Part shown: one piece after another, positions 27,248-35,449 of the stretch
Numbering within the stretch: the first letter of the stretch is position 1
Layout: every line of letters starts with the position of its first letter
Assembly (NCBI RefSeq): GCF_000959445.1
Contig: NZ_CP009631.1
Location: 992,001-1,056,000 of the forward strand
Direction of reading: 5' to 3'
DNA length: 64,000 nucleotides
DNA from: Burkholderia vietnamiensis LMG 10929
GTDB lineage: Bacteria; Pseudomonadota; Gammaproteobacteria; Burkholderiales; Burkholderiaceae
Position numbers and translations under genes: made by a program
The notes under the pieces: model-generated
The model's database searches: none
Told to the model about the DNA's origin: nothing
What the model saw: the letters and a program-made list of their open reading frames with translations, nothing else

Positions 27248-27282
27248 AAAGCGCGAACCGTAACTGGGTTCGCGCTTTTTTT
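27248..27282 (+). terminator. Rho-independent terminator after the LysR gene
   Basis: AAAGCGCGAACC and GGTTCGCGCTTT form a 12-bp stem with a 7-base loop and are followed by a run of T. It begins 33 bp after the LysR stop. Confidence 0.9.
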
Positions 27283-27430
27283 ATTGCGGCGCGGTTGACG
27301 CCAGTGACGCGACGCGCTCGCGGTGCGTGCGACTTGCAGTGGTCCGCGTGATGGCGCACCCGCAACGTCTGCGTGACATCCGCGCGACCTCCGCGCGACG
27401 CACACGCGGCGCCCGCGCCGCGCGTATCCG

Positions 27431-28390
27431 TCAGCGTGCGATGCCGAGCCGCGCCTTCGCGTCGTCGTACTCGCGTTTCAGCCGCTCGACGAGCTCGCCG
27501 ACGCTCGGCAGGTCGTCCATCAGGCCGACGCCCTGGCCGGCGCCCCAGATGTCCTTCCACGCCTTGGCCTTGTCGTTGCCGAAATTCATCTTCGACTTGT
27601 CCGATTCCGGCAGCGCGTCCGGATCGAGGCCGGCTCGCTCGATGCTCTCGCGGATGTAGTTGCCGTGCACGCCGGTGAACAGGTTCGTATAGACGATGTC
27701 CGACGATTTCGCGTTGAGGATCGCGTGCTTGTACTCGTCGACCGCGTGCGCTTCCTGCGTCGCGATGAAGCGCGTGCCCATGTACGCGAGATCCGCGCCC
27801 ATCGCCTGCGCGGCGAGGATCGAGCCGCCGTTCGCGATCGCACCCGACAGCACGATCGGCCCGTCGAACATCCTGCGCACTTCGCCGACGAGCGCGAACG
27901 GCGACGTCGTGCCCGCATGGCCGCCGGCGCCGGCCGCGACCAGAATCAGCCCGTCGACGCCTGCTTCCAGCGCCTTCTGCGCGTGGCGCAGGTTGATCAC
28001 GTCGTGCAGCACGATGCCGCCGTAGCTGTGTACCGCGTCGACGATCTCGCGCGCCGGCGCGCGCAGGCTCGTGATGAAGATCGGCACCTTGTGTTCGACG
28101 CACACGCGCACGTCGTGCTCGAGCCGTTCGTTGGACTGGTGGACGATCTGGTTCACCGCGATCGGGCCGATCACCGCATCCGGGTGCTGCGCCTTGTGGT
28201 CGGCCAGCGCCGACTGGATCTGCGTGAGCCACTCGTCGAGCAGTTCCGCCGGGCGCGCATTGAGCGCGGGGAACGATCCGACGATCCCCGCCTTGCATTG
28301 CGCGAGCACGAGTTCGGGATAGCTGACGATGAACATCGGCGACGCGATGACGGGCAGCGTCAGATTCTGCAGGACAGCGGGCAATGCCAT
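27431..28390 (-). CDS. Nitronate monooxygenase (2-nitropropane dioxygenase) family flavoprotein
   Basis: This 319-residue TIM-barrel flavoprotein has the FMN-binding segments PVIASPMFIVSYPEL, GLILVAAGAGGHAGTTSPFAL (with the candidate catalytic His) and IVLSGAIANGGSILAAQAMGADLAYMGTRFIAT. The family oxidises alkyl nitronates such as propionate-3-nitronate. Other members are enoyl reductases, so the substrate is uncertain. It is monocistronic, convergent with the upstream LysR gene and divergent from the hydrolase at 28665. Confidence 0.88.
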   Translation of the reverse strand: MALPAVLQNLTLPVIASPMFIVSYPELVLAQCKAGIVGSFPALNARPAELLDEWLTQIQSALADHKAQHPDAVIGPIAVNQIVHQSNERLEHDVRVCVEHKVPIFITSLRAPAREIVDAVHSYGGIVLHDVINLRHAQKALEAGVDGLILVAAGAGGHAGTTSPFALVGEVRRMFDGPIVLSGAIANGGSILAAQAMGADLAYMGTRFIATQEAHAVDEYKHAILNAKSSDIVYTNLFTGVHGNYIRESIERAGLDPDALPESDKSKMNFGNDKAKAWKDIWGAGQGVGLMDDLPSVGELVERLKREYDDAKARLGIAR

Positions 28391-28664
28391 GTGATTGTCT
28401 CCAGTCTCGAGGGCGGCCGGGTCGTGTGCGTGCCGACGCCGGCATCGGTGCTTGCAGTCGAACGAAAGTTCGAGTGTAGCTGCGCAGCGGCGCGTCCGTA
28501 TTGATACGAACGATCGTGCGATTCTACGCGAGCTTAGCAAAGCGCACGGCGTGCCGACAATCGAGGGAGTGTTCTGTCTCTACGCATTCGGCTGTTGATT
28601 GCGCGCAGCGATGTGCCAAGCCTCCTACAATACCGGCCAATAACAAACCGACGAGAAACAAACC

Positions 28665-29561
28665 ATGTCGTTCGACGCGTTCGCACCGTTTCGCGTGACG
28701 GTGCAGGACACCGACATCTTCGGTGTCAAAGGAGGCGCGGGGCCGCCGCTTCTGCTGCTGCACGGTCACCCGCAAACCCACATGATCTGGCATCGCGTCG
28801 CCGCGACGCTCGCTCGTCATTTCACGGTGATCGCCACCGACTTGCGCGGCTACGGCGCGTCCGGCAAGCCGCCGAGCGATGCGCAGCATGCGCCGTATTC
28901 GAAGCGCGCGATGGCCGCCGATCAGCTCGCGGTGATGCGCCATTTCGGCTTCACGCAATTTCACGTGTGCGCACACGATCGCGGCGCGCGCGTCGCGCAT
29001 CGGCTCGCGCTCGATCATCCGGCGGCCGTCGAGCGGATGATGCTGCTCGACATCGCGCCGACGCTCGCGATGTACGAGCAGACCGACCGCGCGTTCGCGA
29101 CCGCGTATTTCCACTGGTTCTTCCTGATCCAGCCGGAGCCGCTGCCCGAAACGCTGATCGAAGGCCGCACCGACGCGTACATCGAGCGCGTGATGGGCAA
29201 TCGCTCGGCCGGACTCGCGCCGTTTGCGCCGCAGGCGCTCGACGCCTATCGCGCGGCGCTCGCGCAGCCTGGCGCCGTGCATGCGATGTGCGAGGACTAC
29301 CGCGCCTCGGCGACGATCGATCTCGAACACGATCGTGCTGACCTCGAGCGCGGCAACAAGGTCGCGTGCCCGCTGCGCGTGCTGTGGGGCGCGAACGGGA
29401 CCGTCGCACGGTGCTTCGATCCGCTGGAAGAATGGCGGCGCGTCGCGCGCGACGTCAGCGGCCGCGCGCTCGACTGCGGCCACTACATTCCGGAAGAAGC
29501 GCCCACGGCGCTGATCGACGAACTGCTGGCGTTCTTCGACGCGCGCGACGCGGCTGCTTGA
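28665..29561 (+). CDS. Alpha/beta hydrolase with the fluoroacetate (haloacetate) dehalogenase residue set
   Basis: This 298-residue alpha/beta hydrolase has every residue known for fluoroacetate dehalogenase FAc-DEX from Burkholderia sp. FA1, shifted by about one position: nucleophile Asp105 in AHDRGAR, carboxylate-binding Arg106 and Arg109, acid Asp129 in LLDIAPT, halide-pocket His150-Trp151 (YFHWFF) and Tyr212 (DYRA), and base His273 (CGHYIPEEAP). The expected chemistry is hydrolysis of haloacetate to glycolate. Close relatives lacking activity on fluoroacetate exist, so a chloro- or bromoacetate or epoxide-like substrate is possible. It is monocistronic. Confidence 0.85.
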   Translation: MSFDAFAPFRVTVQDTDIFGVKGGAGPPLLLLHGHPQTHMIWHRVAATLARHFTVIATDLRGYGASGKPPSDAQHAPYSKRAMAADQLAVMRHFGFTQFHVCAHDRGARVAHRLALDHPAAVERMMLLDIAPTLAMYEQTDRAFATAYFHWFFLIQPEPLPETLIEGRTDAYIERVMGNRSAGLAPFAPQALDAYRAALAQPGAVHAMCEDYRASATIDLEHDRADLERGNKVACPLRVLWGANGTVARCFDPLEEWRRVARDVSGRALDCGHYIPEEAPTALIDELLAFFDARDAAA

Positions 29562-29663
29562 GCGGCAGTACAAGCGGCAGTATGCGCGCCCGGCGCGCTC
29601 GCATTGGTCACGCGCGCTGGCGCTGAGTGGCGCCGAGTGGTACGTAGTCGCTTTCAGTGCCCG

Positions 29664-30155
29664 TCAGCGTCGCCCCGCGTCGTCGTCGACGAGCGGCGGC
29701 AGGCGGCGCGGCACGGGCGTCGATTTGACGATCGCCGTGCTCGTTTCGGCGCGCTCCGTCACTTTCGACAGGATGTCGTCGAGATGCTCGATCGTGCGCA
29801 GGTACAGCCGGCAGATGAAGCAGTCCTCGCCGGTGACCTTGTCGCATTCGACGAATTCAGGAATGCGCCGCAGCACGTCTTCGACGAGATGCAGTTGTCC
29901 CGGCAACGGCTTCACGCGCACGATCGCCTGCAGCGTGTAGCCGAGCGCGCGCGGATCGAGCTCGACGGTGAAGCCGGCGATCACGCCCTGCGCTTCGAGC
30001 CGCCGCACGCGATCGGCGGTCGCGGGCGCCGACAGCCCGATCTGCCGCGCCAGTTCGCTGGTCGCGATGCGCGCATCGTCGGCGAGCGCGGCGACGATCG
30101 CGCGGTCGGTCGCGTCCAGCGATACCGCGGCCGGCGGTGAAAGGCGTTTCGACAT
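29664..30155 (-). CDS. Lrp/AsnC-family transcriptional regulator
   Basis: This 163-residue protein has an N-terminal helix-turn-helix (DRAIVAALADDARIATSELARQIGLSAPATADRVRRLEAQGVI) and a C-terminal RAM ligand-binding domain (GYTLQAIVRVKPLPGQLHLVEDVLRRIPEFVECDKVTGEDCFICRLYL). It lies 112 bp from the divergent EamA transporter gene. Lrp-type regulators commonly control adjacent amino-acid or metabolite exporters, so that pair is the likely regulator-target unit. Confidence 0.92.
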   Translation of the reverse strand: MSKRLSPPAAVSLDATDRAIVAALADDARIATSELARQIGLSAPATADRVRRLEAQGVIAGFTVELDPRALGYTLQAIVRVKPLPGQLHLVEDVLRRIPEFVECDKVTGEDCFICRLYLRTIEHLDDILSKVTERAETSTAIVKSTPVPRRLPPLVDDDAGRR

Positions 30156-30267
30156 GATCGCTTTGGTTTCGAAGGTGAATCGGCGGTTTCGCTTCAGTCT
30201 AGCCGTGGATGCACGGAAAGCAAGCTCCTAGAATCGAAGTCATCTTCCCTCGCCACCGGAGCCCACG

Positions 30268-31170
30268 ATGGTCTCGAACGAAATCCGCCGCGGCGCCGCC
30301 GAGATGCTGGTCGCGATGCTGATGTCCGGCACGATCGGCTGGCTCGTGATGTCGTCGCAGCAGCCGCTGTCCAACGTCGTGTTCTTTCGCTGCGTGTTCG
30401 GCGCGGCGACGCTCGCGATCGTCTGCGCGGCGCTCGGGATGCTGCGCCGCGCGCTGTTCTCGCCGCGCATGCTCGCGCTCGCGGCGTTCGGCAGCCTCGC
30501 GATCGTCGCGAACTGGCTGCTGCTGTTCGCCGCGTATTCGCGCGCGTCGATCTCGATGGCGACCGCCGTCTACAACACGCAGCCGTTCATGCTCGTCGCG
30601 CTCGGCGCAATCGTGTTCCGCGAGCGGATCGGCGCGTCGACGCTCGCGTGGCTCGCGGTCGCGTTCATCGGCCTCGTCTGCGTGGTGCGCGTCGAGCCGG
30701 CGGTGCTCGCGGTGCCCGGCGAATATCTCGAAGGCGTCGCGCTGTCGCTCGGCGCGGCGTTCCTGTACGCGCTGTCGTCGATCGTCACGAAGCATCTGAA
30801 GGGCACGCCACCGCATCTGCTCGCGCTGCTGCAGGTCGGCCTCGGCGTCGTGCTGCTCGCGCCGTTCGCGCAGTTCGGCACGTTGCCGGCGACGGCCGCG
30901 CAGTGGCTCGATCTCGTCGTGCTCGGCGTGATGAACACGGGTGTGATGTATGTGCTGTTGTACGGCGCGATCCAGAAGCTGCCGGTCGCGATGACGGGCG
31001 CGCTGTCGTTCGTCTATCCGGTCGTCGCGATCATCGTCGATCGCATCGCGTACGGGCAGACGCTCGCGTGGACGCAGGCGCTCGGCGCGCTGCTGATCCT
31101 CGTCGCGGCGGCCGGCGTGAACCTCGGCTGGCGCATCGTGCCGGCGCGCCGCGCGGCGCCCGGCAACTGA
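30268..31170 (+). CDS. EamA/DMT-superfamily transporter (probable metabolite exporter)
   Basis: This 300-residue protein has ten predicted helices in two EamA repeats (first repeat IGWLVMSSQQPLSNVVFFRCVFGAATLAI; second repeat GEYLEGVALSLGAAFLYALSSIVTKHL ... GALSFVYPVVAIIVDRIAYGQTLAWTQALGALLILVAAAGVNLG). Members export amino acids, purines or other metabolites, and substrate cannot be read from sequence. The divergent Lrp-type regulator is the likely controller. Confidence 0.9.
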   Translation: MVSNEIRRGAAEMLVAMLMSGTIGWLVMSSQQPLSNVVFFRCVFGAATLAIVCAALGMLRRALFSPRMLALAAFGSLAIVANWLLLFAAYSRASISMATAVYNTQPFMLVALGAIVFRERIGASTLAWLAVAFIGLVCVVRVEPAVLAVPGEYLEGVALSLGAAFLYALSSIVTKHLKGTPPHLLALLQVGLGVVLLAPFAQFGTLPATAAQWLDLVVLGVMNTGVMYVLLYGAIQKLPVAMTGALSFVYPVVAIIVDRIAYGQTLAWTQALGALLILVAAAGVNLGWRIVPARRAAPGN

Positions 31171-31380
31171 GACGGTCGCGCGCTCCGGCTTGCCGTCAGG
31201 GCTCGCGGCCGGGATTTGCTGCAATGGCTTGCCGGCGACGGCAGATGCCCAACGCCCGATGCCCGCCGTTCGACACCCCAAGCCCCAACCCCAAGCCCGA
31301 TCCGCGCCCCCCGCTCACTCCCCCACGCCACTGTAAGAAGTTGTAGGGAAACACCCGATGCGATGCAGCACGGTCGCTCG

Positions 31381-31463
31381 TATGATGCGGGCTGTGACGT
31401 TGATCACGTTCACAGGATTCCGATCTCATGCCGTTCGCCACGCAGGCCGAACGGCATTTTTTT
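31381..31463 (+). ncRNA. Candidate small RNA or orphan attenuator ending in a strong terminator
   Basis: A TATGAT -10-like box at 31381 is followed about 7 bases later by CTGTGA/TCACAG arms (31392-31415), which can fold. Then comes an intrinsic terminator: ATGCCGTTCG (31428-31437) pairs with CGAACGGCAT (31448-31457), followed by seven T. The terminator lies about 260 bp after the EamA stop, too far to be its simple 3' end, which suggests a separate short transcript of about 70-80 nt. The run of T overlaps the stop codon of the convergent DUF1289 gene. The terminator is clear. The RNA itself is inference. Confidence 0.35.
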
Positions 31464-31668
31464 ATGCGCCGCTGCGTGCGATCAGCCGTCGGCGCGCATC
31501 GAGGCGCGCGAGCAGCGCGCGTCGCGCGTCGTCGTCCGACGCGCGCCATCCCTTGATTTCGTCGCGGGTGCGCAGGCAGCCCGCGCACCAGTCGGTGCGC
31601 GGATCGATCCTGCAGACGTCGGTGCACGGCGAGGTCACCGTGCCGACCGGTACCGGCGTGTCGCTCAT
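31462..31668 (-). CDS. DUF1289 domain protein (putative Fe-S or zinc-binding small protein)
   Basis: This 68-residue protein has the DUF1289 pattern: SPCTDVCRIDPRTDWCAGCLRTRDEIKGW with four cysteines at roughly 15, 19, 28 and 31. The spacing suggests a metal or Fe-S site. Its ATG overlaps the YbaK-like stop by 4 bp, so it is translated from the same message. The function of the family is unknown. Confidence 0.88.
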   Translation of the reverse strand: MSDTPVPVGTVTSPCTDVCRIDPRTDWCAGCLRTRDEIKGWRASDDDARRALLARLDARRRLIARSGA

Positions 31669-32171
31669 GCGTCGTTGCGCAGCGCGACGTCGGCGACCGG
31701 CGCGCCCGTCAGCGCGACGAGTTCCTGCGGCGACAGGTTGAACACCGCGTGCGGATGGCCGGCGGCCGCCCACAGGCTGTCGAGCGCGAGGAGATCCGCA
31801 TCGATCAGCGTGACCGGTTCGACGAGATGGCCGATCGGACAGACGCCGCCGATCGCATAGCCGGTGTTGTCGCGCACGAACTTCGCGTCCGCGCGACCGA
31901 CCGCGCCGACCTGCGCCGCGACCTTCTTCTCGTCGACGCGGTTCGCGCCGCTCGCGACGACCAGCACCGGCAGCCCGTCCGATTCGCGGCGAAACAGGAT
32001 CGACTTCGCGATCTGCGCGACCGCGCAGCCGAGCCCGGCCGCGGCTTCGGCGGAGGTCTTGCCGGTTTCGGCGAGCATCACGATGTCTTTCGCATGCCCG
32101 CGTTCGCGCAGCAGCAGCGCGACGCGGCGCGCGGAATCGGGGAGGGTGTCGAACGGAGTGGGTGTCGTCAT
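31665..32171 (-). CDS. YbaK/EbsC-family aminoacyl-tRNA deacylase-like protein
   Basis: This 168-residue protein has the YbaK fold: AQIAKSILFRRESDGLPVLVVASGANRVDEKKVA with the conserved Lys, and a GYAIGGVCPIGH motif typical of the editing pocket. Relatives hydrolyse misacylated tRNAs such as Cys-tRNA(Pro) or Ala-tRNA. It lies 23 bp downstream of HMG-CoA lyase and overlaps the DUF1289 gene. Confidence 0.9.
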   Translation of the reverse strand: MTTPTPFDTLPDSARRVALLLRERGHAKDIVMLAETGKTSAEAAAGLGCAVAQIAKSILFRRESDGLPVLVVASGANRVDEKKVAAQVGAVGRADAKFVRDNTGYAIGGVCPIGHLVEPVTLIDADLLALDSLWAAAGHPHAVFNLSPQELVALTGAPVADVALRNDA

Positions 32172-32194
32172 GGGTGAGTCCGGAAGTGTGAGGC

Positions 32195-33127
32195 TCAGGT
32201 GCAGCTCGGCGCGTCGGCGGCGCTCTGCGCGCGGGCGAGCAGTGCGCGACCGGCGCGCGATGCGTTCGCGCGGCCGATCGCGGTGGAGATGAAGTCGCCG
32301 GCGGCGACCACCTGCGCGAGGTCGATGCCGGTGTCGATGCCGAGGCCCTGCATCAGGTACAGCACGTCTTCGGTCGCGACGTTGCCGGTCGCGCCCTTCG
32401 CGTACGGGCAGCCGCCGAGGCCGGCCACCGACGCGTGGAAGATCTCGATGCCTTCGAACAGCGCCGCATAGATGTTCGCGAGCGCCTGGCCGTAGGTGTC
32501 GTGGAAGTGACCCGACAGCCGCTCGCGCGGGAACACGCGCGTGACGGCCGCGAGCACCTCGCGCGTGCGCTTCGGCGTGCCGACGCCGATCGTGTCGGCG
32601 ATGTCGATCTCGTCGCAGCCGAGCGCGGCGAAGCGCTCCACCACGTCGACCACCGAGGCGACCGGCACGTCGCCCTGGTACGGGCAGCCGAGCGCGCAGG
32701 ACACGCTGCCGCGCAGCCGCAGGCCGGCGTCCTTCGCCGCCTGCGCGACCGGCTCGAAGCGCGCGATGCTTTCCGCGATGCTGCAGTTGATATTGCGCTG
32801 CGAGAACGCCTCGCTCGCCGCGCCGAAGATCACCACTTCGTCGGCGCGCGCGGCGAGCGCGTTCTCGAAGCCCTTCAGGTTCGGCGTGAGCACGGAATAC
32901 ACGGTGCCCGCGCGACGCTCGATACCGGCCATCACGTCGGCGCCGTCGGCCATCTGCGGCACCCACTTCGGCGACACGAACGATGCGGACTCGACGTTGC
33001 GGAAGCCGGCGCGCGACAGCCGGTCGACGAGCGCGATCTTCACGTCGGTCGGCACGAAGGCCTTCTCGTTCTGCAGCCCGTCGCGCGGGCCGACTTCGAC
33101 GATCTTGACGGCGGTGGGGAACGTCAT
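32195..33127 (-). CDS. mvaB: Hydroxymethylglutaryl-CoA lyase
   Basis: This 310-residue TIM-barrel lyase has KIVEVGPRDGLQNEK at residues 8-22 (catalytic Arg and metal-binding Asp), LSGHFHDTYGQALAN with metal His residues and the signature loop GLGGCPYAKGATGNVATED with catalytic Cys. It cleaves HMG-CoA to acetoacetate and acetyl-CoA in leucine breakdown. GGAGACAACC ahead of the ATG at 33127 fixes the start over an upstream ATG at 33145. Other leucine-pathway genes are not in the window. Confidence 0.93.
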   Translation of the reverse strand: MTFPTAVKIVEVGPRDGLQNEKAFVPTDVKIALVDRLSRAGFRNVESASFVSPKWVPQMADGADVMAGIERRAGTVYSVLTPNLKGFENALAARADEVVIFGAASEAFSQRNINCSIAESIARFEPVAQAAKDAGLRLRGSVSCALGCPYQGDVPVASVVDVVERFAALGCDEIDIADTIGVGTPKRTREVLAAVTRVFPRERLSGHFHDTYGQALANIYAALFEGIEIFHASVAGLGGCPYAKGATGNVATEDVLYLMQGLGIDTGIDLAQVVAAGDFISTAIGRANASRAGRALLARAQSAADAPSCT

Positions 33128-33156
33128 GGTTGTCTCCAGTGTCATGTTGTGCGAAT

Positions 33157-34098
33157 TCAGTAGCCGCGCGCGCGGTCGACGATGCCGCCGATCGGCTCGC
33201 CGCGCTCGAGCGCGCGGATCTTGCCCGCGATCTGCTCGACGGCTTCGTCGCGCAGCGTCAGCGCGGCGCTGTGCGGCGTGATCGTGATGCGCGGCGCCTG
33301 CCAGAACGGATGGTCGGCGGGCAGCGGCTCGTGCTCGAACACGTCGAGCGTCGCGGCCGCGATGCGGCCGCTCGCGAGCGCGTCGAGCAGGTCGGCTTCG
33401 ACCAGATGCGCGCCGCGCGCGACGTTCACCAGGTACGCGCCCGGCGCGAGCCGCGCGAAGGTGCGCGCGGACAGGATCGCGTCGGTGTCCGGCGTGCTCG
33501 GCAGCAGGTTGACGAGCACCTTCGCGCCGTCGATGCACGCGTCGAAGGCATGCTCGCCGGCGAAGGTCGCGATGCCGTCGAGCTGCTTCGGGCTGCGGCT
33601 GTAGCCGCGCACCGGCAGGCCGAGCGCGGCGAGCGCCTGCGCGACCTGCGCGCCGAGCACGCCGAGGCCCAGCACCGCGACCGTGAAGCGCGCGCGCGGA
33701 TGCGGCTCGAGCACCTCCCAGCGTCGCTCGTGCTGCAGCGCGTCGTATTCGTCGAAGCGACGCAGGTAGCGCAGCACCGCGTGCGTCACGTATTCGATCA
33801 TCTGCTGCGCCATGCCGGAATCTTCGAGCCGCACGAGCGGTACGTCGGGCGGCAGCGTGCCGGGATGCGCGCGCTCGAGCGCGAGCAGCGCATCGACGCC
33901 GGCGCCGAGATTGAAGATCGCGCGCAGCCGCTCGCGCGGCGCGAACAGCGCGCGCGGCGCGCGCCACACGAGCGCGTAGTCGGCCGCGGCCGTGTCGCCC
34001 GGCTGCCACTCGCGCAGCTCGGCGTCGGGCAGCGCGTGCGCGAGCGCGTCGCGCCATGCGCCGGCTTCCTGGTGCGGCGTATAGAACAGGAGCTTCAT
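33157..34098 (-). CDS. ghrA: Glyoxylate/hydroxypyruvate reductase A (D-2-hydroxyacid dehydrogenase family)
   Basis: This 313-residue protein has the NAD(P)-binding motif VAVLGLGVLGAQVAQALAALG, the Arg-containing YLVNVARGAHLVEADL and the DVFEHEPLPADHPFWQAPRITITPHSAAL segment with the catalytic His. The N-terminus KLLFYTPHQEAGAWRDAL matches the GhrA branch. It reduces glyoxylate or hydroxypyruvate. The upstream VOC gene ends 4 bp before its start codon, so they are co-transcribed. Confidence 0.92.
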   Translation of the reverse strand: MKLLFYTPHQEAGAWRDALAHALPDAELREWQPGDTAAADYALVWRAPRALFAPRERLRAIFNLGAGVDALLALERAHPGTLPPDVPLVRLEDSGMAQQMIEYVTHAVLRYLRRFDEYDALQHERRWEVLEPHPRARFTVAVLGLGVLGAQVAQALAALGLPVRGYSRSPKQLDGIATFAGEHAFDACIDGAKVLVNLLPSTPDTDAILSARTFARLAPGAYLVNVARGAHLVEADLLDALASGRIAAATLDVFEHEPLPADHPFWQAPRITITPHSAALTLRDEAVEQIAGKIRALERGEPIGGIVDRARGY

Positions 34099-34102
34099 CC
34101 GC

Positions 34103-34540
34103 TTACTTCGCGAACAGCTGGCCGATGTCGGCGAATGCCTTGAACTCGAGCGCGTTGCCGCACGGATCGAGGAAGAACATCGTCGCCTGCTCGCCGACCT
34201 CGCCCTTGAAGCGGATGTGCGGCTCGATCACGAAACGCGTGTGCGCGGCGCGGAGTGTATCGGCGAGCGCATGCCATTCGTCCATCGACAGCACGACGCC
34301 GAAATGGCGCACCGGCACGTCGTCGCCGTCGACCGGATTCACCGCGCTCCTGCCGGTCTCGTCAGGGGCGAGATGCGCGACGAGCTGGTGACCGAAGAAG
34401 TCGAAGTCGACCCAGTGTTCCGAGCTGCGGCCTTCGGCGCAGCCGAGCAGGCCGCCGTAGAACGCGCGCGCGGCGGCGAGGCTCGTCACGGGGAAGGCGA
34501 GATGGAACGGGCGCAGCGCGCTGGCGGGCGAAGCGGACAT
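34103..34540 (-). CDS. VOC-family (glyoxalase/bleomycin resistance/dioxygenase) protein
   Basis: This 145-residue protein contains one vicinal-oxygen-chelate module pair: [56 protein letters not shown] and [17 protein letters not shown]. The metal-ligand His and Glu positions are present. AGGAGACGCCCG precedes the ATG. Substrate is unknown. Being first in an operon with ghrA suggests a small-aldehyde or 2-oxoacid link. Confidence 0.87.
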   Translation of the reverse strand: MSASPASALRPFHLAFPVTSLAAARAFYGGLLGCAEGRSSEHWVDFDFFGHQLVAHLAPDETGRSAVNPVDGDDVPVRHFGVVLSMDEWHALADTLRAAHTRFVIEPHIRFKGEVGEQATMFFLDPCGNALEFKAFADIGQLFAK

Positions 34541-34783
34541 CGGGCGTCTCCTGTCGATCGGAACGGCGCGGCGGCGCGCGGCTCCGATCCGGTGCATGGC
34601 AAGCGGGAAGCCCACATTCTACGGTCTCGCGGCGCGTTGCGCCGTCGCCGGGCTGCCGGCGACGCCGAGCGGCCGCGGCGCGTGCCGCCGGCGCACAAGC
34701 AAAGCACAAAAAATTGGTTCGGCCGCGATGCGCGGCGCGCGAGAATCGACGCTCGTCTTCAAGCAACGCAAGCGAGGGCAATC

Positions 34784-35407
34784 ATGCGCGCATGCAGCAA
34801 ATCGGCGTGGCCGCCGCGGCTCGTGACCGTTCCGGGCCTGCACGGCAGCGAAGGCGCCCACTGGCAGAGCTGGCTCGAACGGCAGTTCGCGCGTTCGTTG
34901 CGCGTCGAGCAGGCCGACTGGGATGCGCCCGACCTCGTGCGCTGGGCGCAGTCGGTGCGCGCGCTGCTCGAGCGCGAGCGCGGCCCGTTCGTGCTGGCCG
35001 CGCACAGCTTCGGCTGCCTCGCCGCCGCGCATGCGCTCGCGCAATGGCCGCAGGCCGCCGACGTCGCGGGCGTGCTGCTCGTCGCGCCGGCCAGTCCGAA
35101 GAAGTTCACGTTCGCCGGGCCGTTCGACGCGCGCCGGCTCGCGGTGCCGTCGATCGTGATCGGCAGCGAGACCGATCCGTGGATGCCGCTCGCCGACGCG
35201 CGCACGCTCGCGCGGCAGCTCGGCAGCGCGTTCGTGAACCTCGGCGACGCGGGGCACGTCAACACCGCGGCGGGCTTCGGGCCGTGGCCGCGCGCGAAGT
35301 ATTTCATCGACACGCTCGTGCATTGCGCGGCGCCGCTGCGCTTTCGCGACGCGGCCGACGGCTTCGACCGCGCGCTCGTCGAGCGCGCGCTCGCGCATGC
35401 GGTGTGA
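34784..35407 (+). CDS. RBBP9/YdeN-family serine hydrolase
   Basis: This 207-residue small alpha/beta hydrolase has the RBBP9 start LVTVPGLHGSEGAHWQSWLER, the nucleophile elbow AAHSFGCLAAAHAL (Ser in HSFG), the acid in VIGSETDPWMPL and His in GDAGHVNTAAGFGPWPR. The physiological substrate of this family is not known. It is divergent from the VOC/ghrA operon and convergent with phospholipase C. Confidence 0.88.
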   Translation: MRACSKSAWPPRLVTVPGLHGSEGAHWQSWLERQFARSLRVEQADWDAPDLVRWAQSVRALLERERGPFVLAAHSFGCLAAAHALAQWPQAADVAGVLLVAPASPKKFTFAGPFDARRLAVPSIVIGSETDPWMPLADARTLARQLGSAFVNLGDAGHVNTAAGFGPWPRAKYFIDTLVHCAAPLRFRDAADGFDRALVERALAHAV

Positions 35408-35449
35408 CGCGCGCGGCGCGCGCCCGCGTCACACCCCGCGTCACCCCGC

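Noticed and set aside
31402..31414. FNR/CRP-type site (TGATCACGTTCA region)
   Set aside because: TGTGA and TCACA arms are present but separated by 12 instead of 6 bases, so the match to CRP or FNR is not acceptable. The arms are more likely RNA stem or chance.
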